DNA of 11,292 nucleotides. Origin: Acidobacteriota bacterium (GTDB lineage: Bacteria > Acidobacteriota > Polarisedimenticolia > J045). This document shows positions 1 through 5,771 of the stretch, piece by piece. The notes beneath the pieces were generated by a model, which was given only the letters and a program-made list of their open reading frames with translations, made no database searches and had not been told where the DNA came from. A program made the position numbers and the translations under genes. Within the stretch, counting starts at the first letter, position 1, and each line of letters starts with the position of its first letter. The stretch lies in assembly GCA_024276295.1 (NCBI GenBank), contig JAJRXN010000422.1, forward strand, positions 1 through 11,292, read 5' to 3'.

Positions 1-1
1 C

Positions 2-1126
2 GGCCCCGGCAACCTCGTGGCGAGCTGCCTCGTCGACACGAACTGGCACGACAGCGACGTGCTCTCGCGGACCGACTACCACTACATCGTGCGCGCCGAG
101 GACGACGCCGAAGCCGGGGGAGGCCCGTGCAGCGGCGGCAATGAGGAGCGGAATCTCGTGACGCGCACCGGGCACGCCCGCGGCCCCGACGCGATCATCC
201 ACCGCAGCGATTTCGACGGCGCCAGCATCGGCTGGCAGCTCGGGACGGAATGGCAGATCGCGGTGCCGCAGGGCAAGGGCGGCGCGGACGGAGGCGGGCA
301 GGGTGGACCGGATCCGATCGGAACGCCGTTCGGACCCGGCGGTGCCCTCGGGCTCGATCTCACCGGCCAGGGCGCGTTCGCCGGCAACTACGAGAACAAC
401 GCCTCGACGTCGGCCAGCAGCCCTTCGATCGACACGCGCGGGCACGACGAGGTCTATCTGCGCTTCTGGCGCTGGCTTTCGGTCAATCCCGGCCCGGGCG
501 ACCGCGCCACGCTGGACGTCTGCCGCGACGGCATCGACTGCAGGACGGTCTGGTCGAGTCCCGACGGCCTCGCCGTGCGCGACGAGGCGTGGACGCTGTT
601 CGACGTCGACGTGACCGCCGACCTGCTCGACACGGCGGATGCACGCGTCCGCTTCGGCCTGACCAGCGACGGCAGCGGCGTCGCCGCCGGGTGGACCGTC
701 GACCGCTTCGAGCTGTACGACCGCACGTCCTGCAATTCGTCGGCGGCCTCGGTGCCGCCGGTGCCGGACGGGCGCTTCGCTCCCGGCGCACCGATGACCG
801 CCGAAAAAGGCACCGGCGACCAGGTCCTGCTGAGCTGGGACGTCTCGCGCTGCACCTCGGCCGGGTACCACCTCGCGTTCGGTGACGAGACCGGCCTGGC
901 CAGCCACACGGCCAGCGGTGCGCGCTGCGGGCTCGGCACGACCGGCAGCGCGACGGTCTCGATCCCCGATCCGCCGCCCGGTTCGCTGACCTGGTGGACG
1001 CTGGCCGGCGACGACGGCGGCGTCGAGGGCGAACACGGCTACGACAGCGCGGGAGGGCTGCGCGGCGTCTCGGTGGTCGGGTCCTGCGGTCTGACCGCGC
1101 AGTCCAGCGCCGGGGTCTGCCGCTGA
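2..1126 (+). CDS. C-terminal part of a large secreted multidomain protein (5' end outside the window)
   Basis: The frame is open from the first bases and ends at TGA (1124-1126), so about 374 C-terminal residues are visible; the GTG at 17 is only an internal codon. The first ~50 residues look like the end of a fibronectin-III-like module (a YHYIVRAED strand). A region of about 180 residues follows with the look of a beta-sandwich of the MAM/jelly-roll kind: a DFDG start, a TRGHDEVYLRFWRW core strand and GWTVDRFELYD as last strand. The last ~120 residues hold another FnIII-like unit (VLLSWDVSRC ... LTWWTLAGDD) and end in a Cys-containing tail. Regularly spaced cysteines, many Gly/Asp/Ser/Thr and no membrane helix fit an extracytoplasmic protein, perhaps the accessory end of a secreted hydrolase. 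The catalytic part, if any, and the signal peptide lie upstream and cannot be seen. The family assignment is by fold-like pattern only. Confidence 0.75.
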   Translation, partial: GPGNLVASCLVDTNWHDSDVLSRTDYHYIVRAEDDAEAGGGPCSGGNEERNLVTRTGHARGPDAIIHRSDFDGASIGWQLGTEWQIAVPQGKGGADGGGQGGPDPIGTPFGPGGALGLDLTGQGAFAGNYENNASTSASSPSIDTRGHDEVYLRFWRWLSVNPGPGDRATLDVCRDGIDCRTVWSSPDGLAVRDEAWTLFDVDVTADLLDTADARVRFGLTSDGSGVAAGWTVDRFELYDRTSCNSSAASVPPVPDGRFAPGAPMTAEKGTGDQVLLSWDVSRCTSAGYHLAFGDETGLASHTASGARCGLGTTGSATVSIPDPPPGSLTWWTLAGDDGGVEGEHGYDSAGGLRGVSVVGSCGLTAQSSAGVCR

Positions 1127-1139
1127 CGCGTCCGGCGGC

Positions 1140-1715
1140 TCAGCGCCGCAGGCGCCGCATGCGCGCCCAGTCGACGCGGTAGCCTCCGCCGGGAAGGGCC
1201 GTCCAGACCAGCGGGCGGTACGGCTCGCCGCGGGCGTGATGGTAGAGCCGTGCGGTCCGCTCGTAGAAGCCGCGCGTGTGCGGCGTGTCCTCGAAGCCGA
1301 ACAGGTGCCGGTCGAGGTGATGGCAGAACTCGTGGCACAGCGTGCTGAACAGCGTGCCGAACGAGGTGACCTTCTTCTGCACGGCCGTGCGCATGAACAC
1401 GCGGATCAGCCCCGAGTCGAAGTCGTAGTCGCCGTACAGCTCGGTGCGTCCCCCATCCCGGTACCGGCGCAGCGGACGCTTCGGGAGCACGTCGACCGGC
1501 GGGACTGGAATCCCCCAGAACGCCGCCGCCCGCTCGACGAACGTGCGGCAGGCGCGCTCGAGTCCGGCGCGATCCTCGGCGACGAGCCGCTGCTCGATCA
1601 TCCGCGCCGCGTCGACCAGGCGGTCGTCTTCCGGCAGGGCCAGTTCCCGCGTCCGGTCGCTGCGTTCGTACTCTGCGCGCCGTGCCCGCGCTCGCGGAAC
1701 CCTGTCGGTGATCAC
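1140..1715 (-). CDS. SprT-like zinc metalloprotein
   Basis: This 191-residue protein has an HExxH zinc-protease motif, HEFCHH, with H128, E129 and H132. A likely third ligand is H146 in HTRGFYERT, matching the SprT-like layout in which a downstream HxxxF helix supplies the last histidine. The segment before the motif (RVFMRTAVQKKVTSFGTLF) is a strand plus helix, also typical of SprT-like/minigluzincin folds. The N-terminal third is rich in Arg and Glu. There is no signal peptide or membrane helix, so it is probably cytoplasmic. The GTG start at 1715 is chosen because GGAGG lies 5 nt upstream. The gene stands alone: it converges on the secreted protein with a 13-bp gap and diverges from the transporter. 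SprT-like proteins include DNA-protein crosslink proteases, but no DNA-binding part is visible here, so the substrate is unknown. Confidence 0.8.
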   Translation of the reverse strand: MITDRVPRARARRAEYERSDRTRELALPEDDRLVDAARMIEQRLVAEDRAGLERACRTFVERAAAFWGIPVPPVDVLPKRPLRRYRDGGRTELYGDYDFDSGLIRVFMRTAVQKKVTSFGTLFSTLCHEFCHHLDRHLFGFEDTPHTRGFYERTARLYHHARGEPYRPLVWTALPGGGYRVDWARMRRLRR

Positions 1716-1720
1716 GTCCG

Positions 1721-1725
1721 CCTCC
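1721..1725 (-). promoter_or_regulatory. Ribosome binding site of the SprT-like gene
   Basis: The minus strand reads GGAGG, then CGGAC, then GTG (1715-1713). This perfect Shine-Dalgarno core 5 nt before the GTG decides the start. Confidence 0.7.
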
Positions 1726-1763
1726 GGGCCGGTTCGCCGTCCCCGGCACCTGCCGCCTGCGAT

Positions 1764-1769
1764 TATCCT
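1764..1769 (+). promoter_or_regulatory. Candidate -10 element for a leaderless transporter mRNA
   Basis: TATCCT fits TANNNT and ends 8 nt before the ATG at 1778, so transcription would begin at or just before the start codon. No Shine-Dalgarno sequence precedes this ATG, which is consistent with a leaderless message. No convincing -35 box was found at 16-18 bp. The site lies in the 62-bp divergent gap to the SprT-like gene, in one of the few AT-containing patches there. The call is suggestive only. Confidence 0.3.
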
Positions 1770-1777
1770 GCCTCGCG

Positions 1778-2632
1778 ATGGACCGGACGACGGAACTGCT
1801 GGCCACCCTGGCCGTGATCGCCGGCGGCGCGCTGCTCGGGCGCGCGAGCTGGCGCGGCGTCCGCCTCGACATGACCGCCGTGCTGCTGCTCGGCGCCGGA
1901 GCAGCGCACTTCGGCATCCGGCTCTCGCCGATGCTCGGGCTGTTCGGGCTGCTGCTGTTCCTGCATGCGGTCGGCATGCAGGCCGGACCGGCGCTGCGGC
2001 GCCTCGGCGGCCAGGAACTGCGTGCGGCAGGACTCGCCGCCCTGTGCCTGCTTCCGCTGACCGCCGCCACGCTGGCCACGTCCTGGCTCGCCGGGCTGCC
2101 GGCCGGAGTCAGTCTGGGGATCCTGGCCGGCATGTTCACGTCGGGCGCCTCGCTGGCGCTGGCCGAGGCGGGCTGGCCGGCCACCGAGGCCTCCATCGGC
2201 TTCGCCATCGCGGCACCGGTGGCCTCGCTGCTGGTGATGCTCGCCGCCCAGGCGTGGCATCGCGGTGCCGGGCCGCACCTGGCGCGGGAACTCGCGCGCT
2301 GGAACGAGGAGATGTCGCGCAGGGCGCCGCGCGTCCGGACCGAGACCGTGCTGGTGACCCGCGACGAACTCGCGGGGCGCACGCTGGGCGAGCTGCGCCC
2401 CGCCGCCGAGGTGATCTCGATCCTGCGCGACGGCCGGTTCGTCCCGCCCCGCGGCTCGACGGCGATCCAGCGTGGCGACCTGCTGCGTCTCGCCGGCCCC
2501 CGGGACGATCTCGCTGCCACGGTGCAGGCCTTCGGCCGGAGAACGCACGAGCCGTCGCATCGCCTGGCCGGCGAGCCGCGCGTCAGGCTGTTCTTCGTCT
2601 CCAGCCCGCGCACCGTCGGCCGCCGGCTCTAG
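1778..2632 (+). CDS. AspT/YidE-type transporter, N-terminal half (cut by an in-frame TAG)
   Basis: This is the first half (284 residues) of a transporter of the aspartate-alanine exchanger (AspT/YidE/YbjL) family. That family normally has five N-terminal helices, two TrkA-C (RCK_C) domains and five C-terminal helices in one chain of about 550 residues. Residues 1-160 are hydrophobic and contain LFLHAVGMQAGP (about 61-71), which resembles the family's conserved LF-x-IGLQAGP segment. Residues 188-252 form one complete RCK_C-like unit (VLVTRDELAGRTLGELR ... IQRGDLLRLAG). A second unit begins at about residue 269 and stops at L284 with TAG (2630-2632). The next reading frame, in phase, continues this unit without loss. 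The ATG at 1778 has no Shine-Dalgarno sequence. Alone, this half is unlikely to work as a transporter. It may be one exon of a pseudogene, a sequencing error, or one half of a two-chain protein. Confidence 0.8.
   Translation: MDRTTELLATLAVIAGGALLGRASWRGVRLDMTAVLLLGAGAAHFGIRLSPMLGLFGLLLFLHAVGMQAGPALRRLGGQELRAAGLAALCLLPLTAATLATSWLAGLPAGVSLGILAGMFTSGASLALAEAGWPATEASIGFAIAAPVASLLVMLAAQAWHRGAGPHLARELARWNEEMSRRAPRVRTETVLVTRDELAGRTLGELRPAAEVISILRDGRFVPPRGSTAIQRGDLLRLAGPRDDLAATVQAFGRRTHEPSHRLAGEPRVRLFFVSSPRTVGRRL
2630..2632 (+). other. In-frame amber (TAG) codon inside the AspT/YidE-type gene
   Basis: This TAG separates two halves that are in the same frame. It falls in the second RCK_C domain between VGRRL and ALRLRERFDATVTRV, at a position where family members carry an ordinary residue. 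Reading through it gives 530 residues, near the family's full length, with no missing or extra sequence. One base change from CAG, GAG, AAG, TCG, TGG, TTG, TAC or TAT would produce it. TAG is also the terminal stop of this gene and of at least three other genes here, so genome-wide reassignment of TAG is unlikely. Confidence 0.85.
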
Positions 2633-2641
2633 GCACTCCGT

Positions 2642-3370
2642 TTGCGCGAACGGTTCGACGCGACCGTGACGCGCGTCCGCCGTTCGGGAATCGAGCTGAT
2701 GCCCCGCGCCGGCCTGCGCCTGCAATGGGGCGACCGCGTCCAGATCGCGGCACCGGAGAGCGCGATGTCCGAGCTGCGCCGGCTGTTCGGCGACGATGCG
2801 CACAACCTCGAGCGCTTCGCGTTTCCGCGTGCTGCGCTGGTGATCGTCGCCGGAGGACTGCTCGGGCTGGTGCCGCTCCATCCGTTCGGCGACGCCGTGG
2901 TCCGCCTCGGCCCGGCGAGCGGTGTGCTGGCCGTCAGCCTGGTCGCCGCGGCTCTCCACCGCACCGGCCCGCTGATCTGGAGCCAGACGCACCGCACGAC
3001 GGCGCTGCTGTCGCAGATCGGCCTGCCGCTGTTTCTCGCCGAGGTCGGGAACCGCTCCTACGACGGTCTCGTCGCCGCGCTGCCGACCTGGGGTCTGCAC
3101 CTGGTCGCGCCGGCCGTCGTCGCCGCCGGAGTGGCGGTCGCGCTGGTGGCTGCCGCCGGGCGGCTGCTCCGGCTCGGTCCGCTGGCGACGATCTCGCTGT
3201 TCGCGACGCTGATGCTCAACACGCCCGCCTTCCAGTTGATCCAGCAGCGGCACCGCGAGAGGATCCCGTCGACGATCTACGCGGCGGTGTATCCGGTCGT
3301 CAGCCTGTCGCTGCTGGTGCTGTTCCTCGTCGCGGCCGCGCTCGGCCCCGGCGCATCGCCATCGCCGTAG
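2642..3370 (+). CDS. AspT/YidE-type transporter, C-terminal half
   Basis: This is the remaining 242 residues of the same transporter, in phase with the first half. Residues 1-50 complete the second RCK_C-like domain (RERFDATVTRVRR ... LQWGDRVQIAAPE). Residues 60-240 are the C-terminal membrane half, with family-like segments GPLIWSQTHR and GLPLFLAEVGNRSYDGLV and a last helix before the TAG stop at 3368-3370. The start given is the first possible one after the amber codon, a TTG 9 nt downstream. It has no Shine-Dalgarno sequence, and the codons before it (Ala-Leu-Arg) also fit the domain, so it is probably not a real initiation site. The antiporter gene follows after 26 bp. The AspT family exchanges amino acids or dicarboxylates in characterised members; the substrate here cannot be read from the sequence. 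Confidence 0.7.
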   Translation: MRERFDATVTRVRRSGIELMPRAGLRLQWGDRVQIAAPESAMSELRRLFGDDAHNLERFAFPRAALVIVAGGLLGLVPLHPFGDAVVRLGPASGVLAVSLVAAALHRTGPLIWSQTHRTTALLSQIGLPLFLAEVGNRSYDGLVAALPTWGLHLVAPAVVAAGVAVALVAAAGRLLRLGPLATISLFATLMLNTPAFQLIQQRHRERIPSTIYAAVYPVVSLSLLVLFLVAAALGPGASPSP

Positions 3371-3379
3371 GACCGCCAC

Positions 3380-3387
3380 GGAAGAGG
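3380..3387 (+). promoter_or_regulatory. Ribosome binding site deciding the antiporter start
   Basis: GGAAGAGG ends directly before the ATG at 3388 but 9 nt before the in-frame GTG at 3397. The spacing therefore favours the GTG, making the protein three residues shorter than with the ATG. Confidence 0.55.
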
Positions 3388-3396
3388 ATGCCGCGC

Positions 3397-5250
3397 GTGA
3401 ATCTCCCGCAGCTCGCCCTGTCGGACCCCGCCCTGACGTTCGCCCTCGCCCTGGCGATCGGCGTCATCGCCCAGGTGCTGGCGCGTCACCTGCGGATGCC
3501 GGGCATCGTGCTGCTGCTCACCGCGGGCGTCCTGTTCGGACCGGACGGGCTCGGCCTGGTGCGTCCGCAGGCGCTCGGTCACGGACTCGAGACGATCGTC
3601 GGGTTCGCCGTGGCGGTGATCCTGTTCGAAGGCGGCCTCAACCTGAACTGGAAACGCCTGCGGCGCGAAGGTGCGGTGATCCGCCGGCTGGTCACGTGGG
3701 GCGCCGTGATCACGGCGTGCGGCGGGATGCTGCTCGCGCACCTGGTGCTGCGCTGGTCGTGGACCCACGCGCTGCTGTTCGGCACGCTGGTGATCGTCAC
3801 CGGCCCGACGGTCGTCACGCCGCTGCTGCGACGCACGAAGGTCGGACGTTCGGTCGAGACGATCCTCGAGGCCGAGGGCGTACTGATCGACGCCGTCGGC
3901 GCGATCATCGCCATCGTCACGCTCGAAGTGCTGGCGAGCCCCGATGCGGCGACCGCCGCCCTCGGCGCCGCCCACGTGCCGGCGCGGCTGCTCTCCGGCG
4001 CGGCGATCGGGCTCGCCGGCGGCGCACTGATCGCCGTCGCGCTGCGGTTCCGGCACGTGATCCCGGAGGGTCTCGAGAACATCGTCGTGCTCGCTCTCGC
4101 GCTGGCGCTCTACCAGGTGGCCAACGCGCTGGTGGCCGAGGCCGGCATCCCGGCCGTGATCGTCGCCGGGCTGATCGTCGGCAACAGCCGCAGTCCGGTC
4201 GGGCGCGAGCTGCGGGAATTCAAGGAACAGCTCACGGTGCTGCTGATCGGCCTGCTGTTCGTGCTGCTCAGCGCGGACGTCCGCATCGGCGACATCATGG
4301 CGCTCGGCATGCGCGGGCTGCTGGTCGTCGTCGGACTGATCGTGCTGGTCCGTCCGCTGGGCGTCGCGCTGTGCACGATCGGCAGCGGTCTTGCGTGGCG
4401 CGAGCGGGCGTTCGTGGCCTGGGTCGGACCGCGCGGCATCGTCGCCGCGGCGGTGGCGACGCTGTTCGCCGAGCGACTCGCGGCTGCCGGCGATCCCGCC
4501 GGCCAGACCCTGCGGGCGATGGTGTTCCTCGTGATCGCGATCACGGTCGTCGTCCAGGGGCCGCTGGTCGGTCCCGCCGCCCGGCTGCTCGGTGTCCGGC
4601 GCCCCCGGAACCGCGGCTACGGCATCCTCGGCGCGACGCCGCTCGGGCTCGAACTGGCGCGCCTGCTTGCCGAGGGTGGCGAGGAGGTCGTGCTCTTCGA
4701 TGCCAACGCCGACCATTGCCGCGAGGCCGAGGAGCGCGGCTACCCGGTGATCTTCGGCAACGCGCTCGAGGAGACGCGTCTGGCGCGCGCCGGGATCGAC
4801 ACCCGCCGCGCGGCGGTCGGCGTGCTGTCCAACGCGGCGCTGAACCTGCTGTTCGTCGAGAAGGCCAAGCGCGAGTTCGGCGTCCCCGACGGCCTTGTGG
4901 CGCTGCCGCGCGGCCACCAGTCGGTCGGAACGGACGAGGTCCGCGACGCCGGCTGGGGGGTGCTGTTCGGCGGACCGGCGGAGATCGACCTCTGGGCGGT
5001 GCGGCTGCATCGCGGCATCGCGACGACCGAGGCGTGGGAGTATTCCGGCCGGACGGGCGGCGAAACCCTCGCCGTCCCGGAAACGCTGGCGACGGCGCTG
5101 CTCCCGCTCGTCTCCCGCCGCGGCGACCGGGTCCGCCCGGTGGACGACCGGATGACCCTGCGCCGGAGCGACCGCGTCTACTGGCTCGTTCTCGACGAGA
5201 GGGCCGACGACGCGCACCGCTGGCTCGGCGAGCGGGGATTCTCGCGGTGA
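3397..5250 (+). CDS. Na+(K+)/H+ antiporter of the CPA type with C-terminal TrkA-N/RCK module
   Basis: This 617-residue inner-membrane protein most likely exchanges Na+ or K+ for H+. Residues 1-395 hold about 12-13 helices. Family signatures are FEGGLNL (77-83), TGPTVVTP (135-142), EAEGVLIDAVGA with a membrane acidic residue at D165, and WVGPRGIV in a late helix. From residue 407 a TrkA-N Rossmann domain begins (GYGILGATPLG, with acidic D435 after the second strand), expected to bind a nucleotide such as NAD(H) or ATP and gate transport. A diverged TrkA-C-like domain follows from about 545 (RPVDDRMTLRRSDRVYWLV). GTG 3397 is preferred over ATG 3388 on Shine-Dalgarno spacing. The gene lies 26 bp after the AspT/YidE-type gene and its TGA overlaps the GTG of the next gene, so the three are probably one operon. 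Ion preference is not determinable here. Confidence 0.88.
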   Translation: MNLPQLALSDPALTFALALAIGVIAQVLARHLRMPGIVLLLTAGVLFGPDGLGLVRPQALGHGLETIVGFAVAVILFEGGLNLNWKRLRREGAVIRRLVTWGAVITACGGMLLAHLVLRWSWTHALLFGTLVIVTGPTVVTPLLRRTKVGRSVETILEAEGVLIDAVGAIIAIVTLEVLASPDAATAALGAAHVPARLLSGAAIGLAGGALIAVALRFRHVIPEGLENIVVLALALALYQVANALVAEAGIPAVIVAGLIVGNSRSPVGRELREFKEQLTVLLIGLLFVLLSADVRIGDIMALGMRGLLVVVGLIVLVRPLGVALCTIGSGLAWRERAFVAWVGPRGIVAAAVATLFAERLAAAGDPAGQTLRAMVFLVIAITVVVQGPLVGPAARLLGVRRPRNRGYGILGATPLGLELARLLAEGGEEVVLFDANADHCREAEERGYPVIFGNALEETRLARAGIDTRRAAVGVLSNAALNLLFVEKAKREFGVPDGLVALPRGHQSVGTDEVRDAGWGVLFGGPAEIDLWAVRLHRGIATTEAWEYSGRTGGETLAVPETLATALLPLVSRRGDRVRPVDDRMTLRRSDRVYWLVLDERADDAHRWLGERGFSR

Positions 5251-5771
5251 GATTCTGGCCGGCCCGTCGCCTGCGCCGCTGGCTGGCCATGACCTGCCAG
5301 AGCGGGGCGTGGCAGCGACTCGACAGCCTGCCGCTGCCGAGCATCGACCGACGGTACACCGAGCGTGCGACGTGGATTCCCGCCGCGCTCGAGTGCCTGG
5401 TCTTCGCCCGCCAGCTCCGCGACCGCAACCGGATCCCGCTGGTCGTGGCGGTCACGTTCTCGCTGGTCCCCGTGCCGTTTCCGCGAGGTGCCGCGTTTCG
5501 CTCGCTCGAAGAGTTCACCGCCGAACTCGAGGACAGTCCTCCGGCGCTCACGGTGTTCGATCCCGACGAGTTCGCCGAACCGGACGCCGGTGATCCGACG
5601 GTGCACGACGTCCACCCCGGACTGTTCGGCCTCGATCCGGCGGACGGCTGGCACGCTGAACTGCGCGAGTGGCGGTTTCCCGGCGAGGGGGGTGGCGAGT
5701 ACTTCCGCAGCGTCCTGCTCGGCGCGCCGCCCGCCTCAGCGGATCAGTTCCTCGATCCGGCCCGGCGGTAG
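5247..5771 (+). CDS. Hypothetical protein of 174 residues, coupled to the antiporter
   Basis: I do not recognise this protein. The GTG start at 5247 overlaps the antiporter TGA (GTGA) and has GGGGA about 8 nt upstream, so translational coupling is likely; the next ATG, at 5289, has no ribosome binding site. The first 15 residues are very basic (RFWPARRLRRW). The middle has a mildly hydrophobic stretch (IPLVVAVTFSLVPVPF), probably too short and proline-rich for a certain membrane helix. The C-terminal half is acidic, rich in Asp, Glu, Pro and Gly, with two Trp in DGWHAELREWRF. There is no signal peptide. Its 3' end overlaps the convergent HAD-UbiA gene by 36 bp. Position suggests a soluble partner or regulator of the antiporter, but only position supports this. 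Codon use matches its neighbours, so I take it as a real gene. Confidence 0.65.
   Translation: MRFWPARRLRRWLAMTCQSGAWQRLDSLPLPSIDRRYTERATWIPAALECLVFARQLRDRNRIPLVVAVTFSLVPVPFPRGAAFRSLEEFTAELEDSPPALTVFDPDEFAEPDAGDPTVHDVHPGLFGLDPADGWHAELREWRFPGEGGGEYFRSVLLGAPPASADQFLDPARR

Noticed and set aside
1127..1139. A terminator between the secreted protein and the SprT-like gene
   Set aside because: The gap is 13 bp and has no stem followed by a T-tract.
2630..2632. Genome-wide reassignment of TAG to an amino acid
   Set aside because: TAG also ends the transporter itself (3368-3370), the 174-residue protein, the small membrane protein and the TPR protein; reading through all of these makes no sense.
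3277..5217. A 646-codon minus-strand open frame antisense to the antiporter
   Set aside because: Its composition (Asp, Gln, Arg, His, Ala in low-complexity runs) is that of a GC-rich antisense shadow, with no domain or ribosome binding site.
1444..5250. A 1268-codon plus-strand open frame ending with the antiporter, suggesting a giant fusion
   Set aside because: Only the part from about 3397 has membrane-protein character. The upstream part is Arg/Ala/Pro-rich, is an off-frame reading of the transporter gene, and arises from high GC at third codon positions.
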